This document shows, one piece after another, positions 1-7,883 of a stretch of 64,000 nt of DNA; the first letter of the stretch is position 1, and each line of letters begins with the position of its first letter. Both the position numbers and the translations under genes were made by a program. This DNA is from an uncultured Clostridia bacterium (GTDB lineage: Bacteria; Bacillota; Clostridia; Christensenellales; CAG-917). Under the pieces are notes generated by a model that saw nothing but the letters and a program-made list of their open reading frames with translations, made no database searches and was not told where the DNA came from. The stretch spans positions 248,001 through 312,000 of the forward strand of contig CAKQUV010000001.1 of assembly GCA_934277615.1 (NCBI GenBank), in the 5' to 3' direction.

Positions 1-2
1 CC

Positions 3-518
3 ACCTTCTGCGTGCGCGATTTGATGCGCAAGTTCGGTTTCAGCGACAAACATATCCTCAAAGTCGCACACACCGCCGCTCGCGACTGCGCTCGCACACC
101 CGTACAATGGAACGGTCAGAAATACGCGGGTTTCTCCACTGTCGAGCCGTGGTATACCGTCAATCCCAACTATCCCCAAGTCAACGTGGAAAACGCCTTG
201 CAAGACGAAAACTCTATCTGGTATTTCTATCAACGCGCAATGGCGCTCCGCAAAGAGTACAAGGATACCGCGATTTACGGACAGTTCAAACTCTACTTGC
301 CTCACGACAAGCAACTTTTCGTCTACGACAAGATAGCCGAGGACGGCAAGTCCAAGCTCACCATCGTCATCAATCTGTCCGCCAAACCCGTCCGCGCTTC
401 TAGGGTAACCAAGTATATTCCGACCGACGCAACGGAGTTGTTGTCCGTCTACGACGATAAGTGGGATAAGGAGTTGCGTCCTTATTCGGGCAAACTCTTT
501 TACACACAACTTCACTAA
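3..518 (+). CDS. GH13 alpha-glucosidase (oligo-1,6-glucosidase type), C-terminal part
   Basis: The window opens inside this gene; the reading frame runs from base 3 to a TAA at 516-518, so the start is missing. The visible 171 residues match the end of family GH13 alpha-glucosidases of the oligo-1,6-glucosidase/MalL group: a CARTPVQWN-like stretch followed by AGFS, PWYTVNPNY, the INVE-like VNVENALQDENSI, and then the C-terminal beta domain. Such enzymes release glucose from the non-reducing end of short alpha-glucosides in the cytoplasm. The catalytic residues lie upstream of the window and cannot be checked. A 4-alpha-glucanotransferase (malQ) lies 44 kb away. Substrate (maltose or isomaltose type) cannot be decided from this fragment. 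Confidence 0.88.
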   Translation, partial: TFCVRDLMRKFGFSDKHILKVAHTAARDCARTPVQWNGQKYAGFSTVEPWYTVNPNYPQVNVENALQDENSIWYFYQRAMALRKEYKDTAIYGQFKLYLPHDKQLFVYDKIAEDGKSKLTIVINLSAKPVRASRVTKYIPTDATELLSVYDDKWDKELRPYSGKLFYTQLH

Positions 519-640
519 ATAGCGAATAACTGCGGCAGAGCCGTTCGCTGGTCAACTCATTTACGATTAGTAAATTAGGGTTGCCCCTCGGACGGCTCTT
601 TCTTGTTCTTCATCTATTTATCGCAGTTTGGCAAGCTTTT
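511..640 (+). repeat. Family A covarying hairpin repeat, copy A1
   Basis: This copy overlaps the stop codon of the alpha-glucosidase. Fixed blocks are AGCGAATAACTG, the inner CAACTCATTTAC / GTAAATTAGGGTTG and TTCTTGTTCTTCATC. The variable arms are AGAGCCGTTCG pairing with CGGACGGCTCT (one G-T wobble) and an outer AAATAG/CTATTT. No gene is seen between here and 1021; the rest of the gap holds a REP-like module and copy C1. Confidence 0.75.
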
Positions 641-734
641 GTTTAAGCGGAATATTCCACAACTTGCGCCTTCGGCTTGATTGCCACGTCACGTCGTTTC
701 TCGCAATGACTATATGGTGGGACACCCACACCCG

Positions 735-962
735 AATTATATTTTTCCTTATGTCATTCCGAGGAGCAACGAATGTTGCGATGTGGGAATCTAGGCGTTA
801 GCCGCACACACCAAGCAAGCGATATAGCGGAACTGTGGTATGAGTTTTATCCTTGCAAGACTGATAGCGTGTATCGGTTGCGCGGTAGTAAAGCAAAAAT
901 CTAACGTGGCACTTGGCAATACACACAAGTGTGTGTTGCCATTGCCACAGTGACGATTTTTG
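735..962 (+). repeat. Family C promoter-proximal repeat, copy C1
   Basis: The copy starts with a GTCATTCCGAGGAGCAACGA-type module, then CACACCAAGCAAGCGATATAG, ATCCTTGCAAGACTGATAGC and GGTTGCGCGGTAGTA. It ends in a nested hairpin: AGCAAAAATC/GATTTTTGCT outside, with GTGGCA, TTGGCAA and ACACACA inside, each with its complement. The last arm abuts the -35 of the fprA promoter. The same fixed blocks recur at 6806-7060 and 47075-47256. Confidence 0.7.
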
Positions 963-963
963 C

Positions 964-992
964 TTGCTCTTTTCCCCATTCTCTATTATAAT
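964..992 (+). promoter_or_regulatory. Sigma-A type promoter of fprA
   Basis: TTGCTC at 964-969 and TATAAT at 987-992 are separated by exactly 17 bp. Transcription would start near 999, about 22 nt before the fprA ATG. Confidence 0.65.
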
Positions 993-1020
993 TTCCTATA
1001 CAAAAACTATGAGGTGAATT

Positions 1021-2166
1021 ATGTATATAACTGACGATATATTTTACGTGGGAGTCAACGACCACGATATAGACTTGTTCGAGGGACAATACGTCGTCAA
1101 AAACGGCATGTCCTACAATTCCTACGTCGTCAAAGACGAACAAATTGCGGTTTTCGACACAGTTGACGCACATTTTTCAAAGCAATGGTTTGCAAATCTC
1201 AAGGAAATTTTGAACGGCGCAGTACCGACTTATCTCGTCGTGCAACACATGGAGCCTGACCATTCGGCAAACGTCGCGCTGTTTATGTCGGCGTATCCCG
1301 AAGCCAAAATCGTAGCGTCGTCCAAGGCTTTTGCGATGATGAAAAACTATTTCGGCACGGACTTTGCGGACAGGCAAGTAGTGGTAGGGGACGGCTCCAC
1401 GCTTTGCACGGGCAAACACACTTTCTCTTTTGTAACAGCGCCGCTTGTCCATTGGCCGGAAGTTATCATGACGTACGATAGTTTCAGCGGAATGCTCTTT
1501 TCTGCAGACGCATTCGGAAAGTTCGGCGCTCTCGACGTCGAAGAGGACTGGACCGACGAAGCAAGACGTTACTATATCGGCATTGTCGGCAAATTCGGAG
1601 CGCAAGTGCAAAATCTATTTAAGAAAGTCGCAGGGCTCGACATCAAGAAAATTTGCCCTTTGCACGGACCCGTGCTTTGCGACAATCTCGCATATTATAT
1701 CGGACTTTACGACAAATGGTCCAAGTACGATGCGGAAGAGGACGGCGTAGTCATCGCATACACATCCGTTTACGGACATACTAAAGCCGCCGTCCAAATC
1801 CTCGCCGATTTATTGCGCGCCAAGGGCAGCAAAGCGGTTGTTTACGACCTCGCAAGATGCGATATGTCCGAGGCGGTCGCCGATGCTTTCAGATACAGCA
1901 AAATCGTGCTTGCCACGACGACGTACAACGGCGGAATTTTCCCCTTTATGCGTGAATTTATATCCACGCTCGTCGAGCACAATTTCCAAAACAGAACGGT
2001 TGCATTTATAGACAACGGCACGTGGGCGCCGTTCGCAACCAAGGTTATGAAAGGTATGTTGGAGGGCTGCAAGAACCTCGATATTTTGGAGCAAGGCGTA
2101 AAGATACTTTCCGCAGTCAATGAAACGAATATCCGAGAAATCAACGCTCTTGCGCAAGCGCTATAA
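1021..2166 (+). CDS. fprA: FprA-type flavodiiron protein (A-type flavoprotein)
   Basis: This is a 381-residue cytoplasmic flavodiiron protein, which reduces O2 to water and/or NO to N2O and so protects anaerobes. The N-terminal metallo-beta-lactamase-like domain carries the diiron ligands: H76-x-E78-x-D80-H81 in QHMEPDHSAN, H144 in APLVHWPE, D163 in SADAFG and a later His in CPLHGPV. A flavodoxin domain (FMN) begins near residue 242 at the YTSVYGHTK loop. No rubredoxin or flavin reductase domain is fused, so electrons must come from separate carriers. The ATG at 1021 is preceded by a TGAGGTGA ribosome binding site and a good promoter. It ends just before two hairpins. Family assignment is firm; the preference for O2 or NO cannot be read from the sequence. 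Confidence 0.95.
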   Translation: MYITDDIFYVGVNDHDIDLFEGQYVVKNGMSYNSYVVKDEQIAVFDTVDAHFSKQWFANLKEILNGAVPTYLVVQHMEPDHSANVALFMSAYPEAKIVASSKAFAMMKNYFGTDFADRQVVVGDGSTLCTGKHTFSFVTAPLVHWPEVIMTYDSFSGMLFSADAFGKFGALDVEEDWTDEARRYYIGIVGKFGAQVQNLFKKVAGLDIKKICPLHGPVLCDNLAYYIGLYDKWSKYDAEEDGVVIAYTSVYGHTKAAVQILADLLRAKGSKAVVYDLARCDMSEAVADAFRYSKIVLATTTYNGGIFPFMREFISTLVEHNFQNRTVAFIDNGTWAPFATKVMKGMLEGCKNLDILEQGVKILSAVNETNIREINALAQAL

Positions 2167-2167
2167 C

Positions 2168-2241
2168 AAAAAACCATTTCAAAATGATATGGTTTTTATC
2201 AAAAAAACACACAAAAACCGAGCAAATTGTGCTCGGTTTTT
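2168..2241. terminator. Two back-to-back terminator hairpins between fprA and uppP
   Basis: AAAACCAT pairs with ATGGTTTT at about 2169-2197 right after the fprA stop. AAAAACCGAGC pairs with GCTCGGTTTTT at 2213-2241. The second has A and T tracts on both sides and can serve both convergent genes. Confidence 0.8.
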
Positions 2242-2244
2242 ACG

Positions 2245-3015
2245 TTACATTTTCACCCAAAACGGGAGTATCGAAACCACTAGTCCAAGCAATAACGTGT
2301 AGATTATAAACACCGTCATCGAGTGTTTTTCTATGAGTTTAAGAAAGAATTTGATTGACAAAAGTCCGGATACAAACGCCGCCAAAACGCCTACGATTAG
2401 AGCGGCAGGGGATATGTCGAGAGTTACTTTTCCCGTGATTAGGTCTATGCTTTCGTATAGCGCAGAGCCTATAATTATGGGTATGGAAAGCAGAAAAGAG
2501 AAGGTCGTCGCGTCCTCTTTTTGAACACCTTGAAAGCGCATTGCGGATATAGTAGCGCCGCTCCTCGATACGCCGGGCAAAACAGCGATACCTTGCAAAA
2601 CTCCGGTTAATATACTCGTTTTGACATTTACAAGTGCCGTTTTGTGCAATTTAAAGTTTTCACCAACGTATAACAAACACGCCGTCAATACAAATCCGCA
2701 CCCCAACAATTTGCCGTCAATAAGCGACGGCGCAAGCAGTTTAAAGACAAAAGCAAGCGCAACCGTCGGCACGCACGCAAGTATCAAATATCCGTTGGTT
2801 TTATTGATAGGGTGGCGAAGCAGCAGCAACCATTTTTTGCGCATTGCGATAAGCACTGCCGCAAGCGTTCCCACGTGCAGCATAATGTTGAAAAACAAGT
2901 TCTCTTGTCCAACGCCCAGTTTTTCCAAAAGCAGCAGATGTCCCGACGACGATATAGGCAAAAACTCGCTTGCCCCTTGCACAAGCCCCAAAACCAACGC
3001 TTCCCAAATTTTCAT
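2245..3015 (-). CDS. uppP: Undecaprenyl-diphosphatase (BacA/UppP family)
   Basis: This 256-residue integral membrane protein has multiple hydrophobic segments. It removes a phosphate from undecaprenyl pyrophosphate to recycle the lipid carrier for peptidoglycan and other envelope polymers; raised activity gives bacitracin resistance. The two family signatures are present: an N-terminal QGASEFLPISSSGH with the acidic/serine active-site cluster and the later LPGVSRSGATI loop. Length is normal for the family (about 250-290). The ATG lies at 3015, with AGAG-rich sequence upstream as a modest ribosome binding site. It is a monocistronic gene convergent with fprA and divergent from ychF. Confidence 0.95.
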   Translation of the reverse strand: MKIWEALVLGLVQGASEFLPISSSGHLLLLEKLGVGQENLFFNIMLHVGTLAAVLIAMRKKWLLLLRHPINKTNGYLILACVPTVALAFVFKLLAPSLIDGKLLGCGFVLTACLLYVGENFKLHKTALVNVKTSILTGVLQGIAVLPGVSRSGATISAMRFQGVQKEDATTFSFLLSIPIIIGSALYESIDLITGKVTLDISPAALIVGVLAAFVSGLLSIKFFLKLIEKHSMTVFIIYTLLLGLVVSILPFWVKM

Positions 3016-3021
3016 TTTCTC

Positions 3022-3050
3022 TTTACACTCTCTCCGATTTCGTTTATACT
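3022..3050 (+). promoter_or_regulatory. Promoter of ychF
   Basis: TTTACA at 3022-3027 and TATACT at 3045-3050 are spaced by 17 bp. The predicted start near 3057 leaves a leader of about 45 nt. Confidence 0.65.
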
Positions 3051-3102
3051 AAACTATTGTATTAAGATATATCGCACGTAAGAACGTGCAGCAGGAGAAA
3101 AA

Positions 3103-4185
3103 ATGAAACTCGGTGTCGTAGGTTTGCCTAACGTAGGCAAGAGCACTTTGTTCAACGCAATCACCAAAGCGGGCGCGCAAGCAGCCAATTACCCGTTTTG
3201 CACCATAGAGCCCAACGTAGGCGTAGTCGCAGTTCCTGACGAGCGACTTGAAAAACTTGCCGCTCTTTACGACAGTAAAAAAATCACTCCCACTTCGCTT
3301 GAATTTGTGGATATCGCAGGTCTTGTCAAAGGCGCAAGCAAAGGCGAGGGCTTGGGCAACAAATTTTTGTCGCACATAAGGGAAGTTGATGCGATCGTGC
3401 ATGTCGTAAGATGCTTTGACGACGCCAACATCACCCACGTTGACGGCAGCGTAAATCCTACAAGAGATATCGAAACAATCAATTACGAACTTATCTTTGC
3501 GGATATGGAAACGCTTGAGCGCCGCATGGCAAACGCCCTTACCAAAGTCAAAGCAGACAAAAAATATCAAGAGGACGTTGACCGCATCGCCACCATGCAA
3601 AAATGGCTCGAAAGCGGAAAACCGCTCCGCAATCTCGATATGGACGAAGACTTCAAGCAGTTTGTGGACGAACAGTTCTTGCTCACGTCCAAGCCCGTCA
3701 TTTACGTCGCCAACACCGACGAGGCAGGCATTGGCGGCAACAAATACACCGAGGAAGTCGAACGCATCGCAAAGGAAGAGAATACGGAGGCAATCGTGCT
3801 TTGCGCCAAACTCGAGGAGGATTTGAGCGAGCTTTCCGACGACGACCGCGCCATGTTTATGGAAGATTACGGTCTTAAAGAGAGCGGACTTGACCGCCTT
3901 GTCAAAGCGTCCTACAAACTATTGGGGCTTATCTCCTACCTCACTGCAGGCGAGAAAGAAACCCGTGCCTGGACGATTGTCAAAGGCACCAAAGCTCCCC
4001 AAGCCGCAGGCAAAATCCACAGCGATTTCGAGCGTGGCTTTATCCGAGCCGAGATAGTGGATTATGCAACTTTGCTCGAATGCGGTTCTTTCAACGCCGC
4101 CAAAGAGCGCGGTAAAGTCCGCAGTGAAGGAAAGGACTATGTTATGCAGGACAACGATGTCGTCCTATTCCGGATTAATGTATGA
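3103..4185 (+). CDS. ychF: YchF/OLA1 family ribosome-associated ATPase
   Basis: This 360-residue Obg-like P-loop protein has the Walker A motif GLPNVGKST at residues 6-14 and the DIAGLVKGAS switch region. In place of the GTP-specific NKxD it has an NTDE motif, as in the ATP-preferring YchF/OLA1 members. A coiled-coil region and a C-terminal TGS domain follow (SYLTAGEKETRAWT onward, ending FRINV). YchF binds the ribosome and is linked to stress responses and translation control. The ATG at 3103 has a GCAGGAG ribosome binding site. Length fits the family (363 in E. coli). It is single-gene, with its own promoter, and is followed by repeat copy B1. Confidence 0.96.
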   Translation: MKLGVVGLPNVGKSTLFNAITKAGAQAANYPFCTIEPNVGVVAVPDERLEKLAALYDSKKITPTSLEFVDIAGLVKGASKGEGLGNKFLSHIREVDAIVHVVRCFDDANITHVDGSVNPTRDIETINYELIFADMETLERRMANALTKVKADKKYQEDVDRIATMQKWLESGKPLRNLDMDEDFKQFVDEQFLLTSKPVIYVANTDEAGIGGNKYTEEVERIAKEENTEAIVLCAKLEEDLSELSDDDRAMFMEDYGLKESGLDRLVKASYKLLGLISYLTAGEKETRAWTIVKGTKAPQAAGKIHSDFERGFIRAEIVDYATLLECGSFNAAKERGKVRSEGKDYVMQDNDVVLFRINV

Positions 4186-4189
4186 TCGG

Positions 4190-4475
4190 AGACGGAACTT
4201 CGAGCCGCAAGGCGGCGAGCCTGTCGAGCGTCGAGGTAGACGGAATGTACAAGCGACTGCGCCGTGTTGTTGCGTAGCGGGCGCACAAAGCGCGTGGCAT
4301 AATGAGTGTACGATACTTATCTATCCGAAGACCGAGTGTTGCCCCCCTGCGGAGCAGTTCCGTGGGTTCCCTCAAGCAGAGCGCAGAGGGGGAACGGAAT
4401 AGGGGAAACACATGAGGAAGGGGGGGAAGGTGCATTTAAAGAGTTACGACTACACTCTATTAGAACTGTAATCTC
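4190..4475 (+). repeat. Family B dispersed repeat, copy B1
   Basis: It fills the gap between ychF and argS. Recognisable fixed blocks include CTTCGAGCCGCAAGGCGGCG, GGCATAATGAG, CGTGGGTTCCCTCAAGCAGA, GAGGGGGAACGG and GAGTTACGACTACACTC. The central hairpin differs from copies B3 and B4 (GCGACTGCGCC ... GGCGCAC region) but resembles the one in B7. No coding region is credible here. Confidence 0.7.
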
Positions 4476-4553
4476 ACGAAAAATTTGAGCGTGGCGGTCT
4501 AAAAAACTGTGCGCTTTTACTGAAATAATTAAAACAACTCATTTGGAGTAACT

Positions 4554-6236
4554 ATGTTTGAAAAAGAATTAGCAAAGGCGCTTGCCGTGGAAGGACTTTC
4601 CGAGCAAGACGTCGAAAATGCTCTCGAAACACCCAAAGACACTACGCTCGGCGACGTATGTTTGCCGTGCTTCAAGTTTGCTCGCGCAATGAGGCTTGCG
4701 CCGCCCATGATTGCCAACAAACTTTTGCCATACGTTCAATCTCTCGATTTCGTGCAAAAAGTCGAGGTTGTAGGCGGATATCTCAACGTGTTTTTTGACA
4801 GAAACACCGTTGCGAAGATGGCTCTTGCAAGCGCAAAGGACGAAAACGTCGGCGCAAGCAACGAGGGCGCAGGCAAGACGATTTGCATTGACTATAGTTC
4901 CGTAAACATCGCAAAGCCTTTCCACATCGGGCACCTTTCCACAACCGTTATCGGCGGCGCGCTCTATCGTATATTCGAACATTTGGGATACAAAGTCGTG
5001 GGTATCAACCACCTTGGCGACTGGGGCACGCAATTTGGAAAACTTATTGTCGCAACGCAAAAATGGTCCTCACTCGAGGATGTCGCAAACAACGACGAAT
5101 ACTACCTCAACAGGCTTTATGTCCGCTATCACAAAGAGGCTGAGGAGCACCCCGAAATGGACGACGAGGCGCGCGCTTGGTTCAAGCGTATCGAGGACGG
5201 CGACAAAGAGGCGATTGCCTATTTTGACGTGTTCAAAGCGGTAACCATGAAAGCCGTCGGACGCATTTACGACCGCCTCAAAATCAAGTTTGACAGTTAC
5301 GCAGGCGAGAGTTTTTACAATGATAAAATGGAAGCTTGCCTCGACATATTGAGAGAGAAGAATTTGCTTGTCGAAAGCGACGGCGCACAAGTTGTCAACC
5401 TCGACGAATACGGCATGCCTCCGTGCCTTCTCGTAAAGGCGGACGGCGCGACTTTGTATGCAACTCGCGACATCGCCGCAGCGTATTATCGCAAGAAAAC
5501 ATACGACTTCTACAAATGCCTCTATGTTGTTGCATATCAGCAGAATCTGCACTTTAAACAACTGTTTCAAGTGCTTAAACTTATGGATTTTGCAGGTGCG
5601 GACGATATGGAACACATTGCGTTCGGCATGGTTTCCATGGAAGACGGATCGATGTCCACAAGAAACGGCAGGGTGATTTGGCTTCAGGAAGTGCTTGACA
5701 AAGCCGTTGATAAGGCAAGAAAAATCATTGAGGAAAAGAACCCCGACACCAAAGACAAAGACGCAATCGCAGAGAGCGTCGGCGTGGGCGCAGTGGTATT
5801 TTCCGCGCTTTGGAACAACCGCATAAAAGACATCGTTTTCTCATACGACAAGGTGCTTAATTTTGACGGTGAAACCGCACCTTACGTTCAATACACTTAC
5901 GCTCGTTGCGCAAGCGCATTGAGAAAGGGCGGCGACATAGATTTTGACAACGTCGATCTTTCTTCAATCACCACCGACGAGGGCTACGAGGTCATCAAGA
6001 GTGTTCTCACTTTCGGCGATTCCGTACGTCTTGCCGCCAAACTCCGCGAGCCATGCTACGTTACGCGCCACGTTGTCGACCTTGCCGAAAAATTCAATCG
6101 TTTCTACATCGATCATCGCATTCTTGTTGACGATGTACCAACGCGCAACGCCCGTCTTGCACTCACCCAAGCGGTGGCAAACGTAATTCATTGCGGATTG
6201 AGGCTTCTTGGCATCGACACCCCCAACGAAATGTGA
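4554..6236 (+). CDS. argS: Arginyl-tRNA synthetase
   Basis: This 560-residue class I aminoacyl-tRNA synthetase attaches arginine to tRNA-Arg in the cytoplasm. The HIGH motif is intact at about residues 124-127 (KPFHIGHLST). The KMSKS-equivalent loop reads SMSTRNG, the degenerate form usual for ArgRS. A short N-terminal additional domain precedes the catalytic core, and a C-terminal DALR anticodon-binding domain follows from about residue 440. The ATG at 4554 has a TTGGAGTA ribosome binding site. It is flanked on both sides by repeats (B1 before, A2 two bases after the stop), so it is transcribed alone. Confidence 0.96.
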   Translation: MFEKELAKALAVEGLSEQDVENALETPKDTTLGDVCLPCFKFARAMRLAPPMIANKLLPYVQSLDFVQKVEVVGGYLNVFFDRNTVAKMALASAKDENVGASNEGAGKTICIDYSSVNIAKPFHIGHLSTTVIGGALYRIFEHLGYKVVGINHLGDWGTQFGKLIVATQKWSSLEDVANNDEYYLNRLYVRYHKEAEEHPEMDDEARAWFKRIEDGDKEAIAYFDVFKAVTMKAVGRIYDRLKIKFDSYAGESFYNDKMEACLDILREKNLLVESDGAQVVNLDEYGMPPCLLVKADGATLYATRDIAAAYYRKKTYDFYKCLYVVAYQQNLHFKQLFQVLKLMDFAGADDMEHIAFGMVSMEDGSMSTRNGRVIWLQEVLDKAVDKARKIIEEKNPDTKDKDAIAESVGVGAVVFSALWNNRIKDIVFSYDKVLNFDGETAPYVQYTYARCASALRKGGDIDFDNVDLSSITTDEGYEVIKSVLTFGDSVRLAAKLREPCYVTRHVVDLAEKFNRFYIDHRILVDDVPTRNARLALTQAVANVIHCGLRLLGIDTPNEM

Positions 6237-6237
6237 G

Positions 6238-6395
6238 CGCGCCAAACGGCGAATAGCTTTGTCAAAGCCCCTTGAACAGCAACCCTAACGTACTAATGCG
6301 TACGTGAGTTGATGAACAAGGGGCTTTTGACGCGATTGACTCCGTAACAATCGCTATTAAACGCGCTCTTCATCCGTTTGGACGGCTCTTTTTAT
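6238..6395 (+). repeat. Family A covarying hairpin repeat, copy A2 with inverted core
   Basis: It begins two bases after the argS stop. Outer arms are CCAAACGG/CCGTTTGG; the middle stem is AAAGCCCCTTG/CAAGGGGCTTT. The inner core reads CAACCCTAACGTAC...GTACGTGAGTTG, the reverse complement of the core orientation in other copies. A module with GCGATTG (6332-6338) and CAATCGC (6348-6354) is inserted in the 3' arm. Confidence 0.7.
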
Positions 6396-6800
6396 AAAGT
6401 GCAGTCGTAAAACCTTAATGCAATAACCCCCTCTTTCCGGACACGCCGGTATGTCCACTTCGGCGTTTGCGCACCGCAATCCGCCTTGTTCGCTTTGGCT
6501 ACAACACATTCACCGAATGTGTCGCTTAACGCGTCGCGCCCGACCACTCGTATAGGGGGCTTCTATACAAAAGTGAACATCGCTCGCGGGGGAGACATTT
6601 GGCACTCACATAGACAAGTATCGTTCACTTGTTATGCCACTCGTTCGCCAACGAAAAGAACAACACTCGTTGGCTCACTTGTACTAATCGTCAAGTTCGG
6701 CGCAAAAACGCTCGTCGCCTTGCGACTCGAAGCTCCGAATAAGCACATACCGTTAATAAGTACGCTCCGAACAAGCTTCCGTTCGGGTGTGGGTGTCCCG
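6396..6800 (-). repeat. Family B dispersed repeat, copy B2 (reverse orientation)
   Basis: Reading the minus strand gives the usual order: GTGCTTATTCGGAGCTTCGA, GTACAAGTGAGCCAACGAGT, the GCCAACGA/TCGTTGGC hairpin, the GCGGATTGCGGTGCGCAAAC block and CCGGAAAGAGGGGG near the end. A second hairpin has arms ACACATTC/GAATGTGT. Stop codons and lack of family matches argue against coding. Confidence 0.7.
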
Positions 6801-6805
6801 CCCAT

Positions 6806-7060
6806 ATAGTCATTCCGAGCGAAGCGTGGGAATCAAGGCGTCAGCCGTACACACCAAGCAAGCGATATAGCGAAATTGTGGCGGGAGTACTTATCCTTGC
6901 TTGAACTGATAGCGTGTATCGATTGCGCGGTAGTAGAGCAATAAATCAAGCAAGGCTCTCGGCAATCGCCAAAAATATTCAAAGTTTGAGATTATATTTT
7001 TAATCAAAAATATGCAATTTTGGCGGTTGTCGTTGCCTCGGCGATGATTTTTGCTCTTTT
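6806..7060 (+). repeat. Family C promoter-proximal repeat, copy C2
   Basis: It shares the TAGTCATTCCGAG, ACACACCAAGCAAGCGATAT, TATCCTTGCTTGAACTGATA and TTGCGCGGTAGTAG blocks with copies C1 and C3. It ends in GAGCAATAAATC ... GATTTTTGCTC arms enclosing a long AT-rich inner hairpin. The element stops three bases before the -35 box of the rpmH promoter, as C1 does at fprA. Confidence 0.7.
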
Positions 7061-7062
7061 AC

Positions 7063-7091
7063 TTGACACTATCTTTTGTTTTATTTATAAT
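7063..7091 (+). promoter_or_regulatory. Strong sigma-A promoter of the rpmH cluster
   Basis: Consensus TTGACA (7063-7068) and TATAAT (7086-7091) are spaced by 17 bp. The expected leader before the rpmH ATG is about 68 nt. Confidence 0.85.
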
Positions 7092-7165
7092 GTTTAAGCA
7101 TTTATATATTTATACGTGCGCATAAATCAAAAAATAAAAGTCCTAAAAGACGGAGGAATATCACT

Positions 7166-7300
7166 ATGAAACAAACCTACCAACCCAAGAAAAGACAAAG
7201 AAGCAAAGTCCACGGATTCCGTGAAAGAATGTCCACCAAGTCCGGCAGGAACGTTCTCAAAAGACGTCGCAACAGAGGCAGAAAGAAACTCAGCGCATAA
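7166..7300 (+). CDS. rpmH: Ribosomal protein L34
   Basis: This short reading frame encodes 44 residues beginning MKQTYQPKKRQRSKVHGF and ending RGRKKLSA. It is the complete, highly basic L34 of the large ribosomal subunit, with the family core FRERMSTKSGRNVLKRRR. An ATG at 7166 follows a GACGGAGGAATATC ribosome binding site. It is the first gene of the conserved rpmH-rnpA-yidD-yidC-jag-mnmE-mnmG block and is eight bases upstream of rnpA. In most Firmicutes dnaA lies upstream of rpmH; here repeats occupy that side. Confidence 0.97.
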   Translation: MKQTYQPKKRQRSKVHGFRERMSTKSGRNVLKRRRNRGRKKLSA

Positions 7301-7308
7301 CGATTGAT

Positions 7309-7641
7309 ATGCAAAAGCAATATAGACTCAAAAAAAGAGCGGCGTTTGCCTACGTTTATCGCAAAGGCGAAAAAGCCTCTGCAAGAGACCTATTGCTTTT
7401 GAGTGCCAAATCCAAGGAAGGATTGAAAATCGGTCTTTCGGTGTCCAAGAAAGTCGGCGGAGCGGTTACGCGCAACCGAGTAAAACGCCTTCTTCGCGAG
7501 GCAATCAAGCCTCTTGAGGCGAACATAGACGCCGGATATATGTACGTAATCGTGGCATATCCCTCGATTGCGGACAAGACGTATCAAGACGTATGTCAAT
7601 CAGTCGAATACGCTTTCAAAAAAGCGGGGAAGTTGCAATGA
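7309..7641 (+). CDS. rnpA: Ribonuclease P protein component
   Basis: This 110-residue basic protein binds RNase P RNA and helps mature the 5' ends of tRNAs. The family pattern is clear: N-terminal KQYRLKKRAAFAYVYRKG, the central GLSVSKKVGGAV and the RNR signature TRNRVKRLLREA. The ATG at 7309 lies eight bases after the rpmH stop, and the gene overlaps yidD by ATGA at 7638-7641, so translation is probably coupled. Length is usual for the family. The partner RNA gene (rnpB) is not in the window. Confidence 0.96.
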   Translation: MQKQYRLKKRAAFAYVYRKGEKASARDLLLLSAKSKEGLKIGLSVSKKVGGAVTRNRVKRLLREAIKPLEANIDAGYMYVIVAYPSIADKTYQDVCQSVEYAFKKAGKLQ

Positions 7642-7883
7642 TAAAGAGGTTTTGCCTTTGGCTGTTGCTTTTGTACAAGCGCACGCTGTCGCCGATTACG
7701 GGCAATCATTGCGCATACACTCCCACCTGTTCGATGTATTCGTACGACGCGATAAGCAAATGGGGCGCGTTTATCGGCATATTGCTCACCATGGAGCGAC
7801 TTTTGCGATGCACGCCGTTTGCGAAAGGCGGTTTTGATCCCGTCAAAGAGAATTATCGAGGAAGAATCAAATGGCTAATTTGA
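7638..7883 (+). CDS. yidD: Membrane protein insertion efficiency factor YidD
   Basis: This 81-residue protein has an amphipathic N-terminus (MIKRFCLWLLLLYKR) and the three-cysteine pattern of YidD (NHCAYTPTCSMYS ... LLRCTPF), ending with GGFDPVKENYRG. YidD assists YidC-dependent insertion of inner membrane proteins. I chose the ATG at 7638, which overlaps the rnpA stop, because the family begins at this point; an upstream in-frame start would add 15 non-conserved residues lying inside rnpA. The 3' end overlaps yidC by 13 bases, fitting a tightly coupled operon. Confidence 0.94.
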   Translation: MIKRFCLWLLLLYKRTLSPITGNHCAYTPTCSMYSYDAISKWGAFIGILLTMERLLRCTPFAKGGFDPVKENYRGRIKWLI

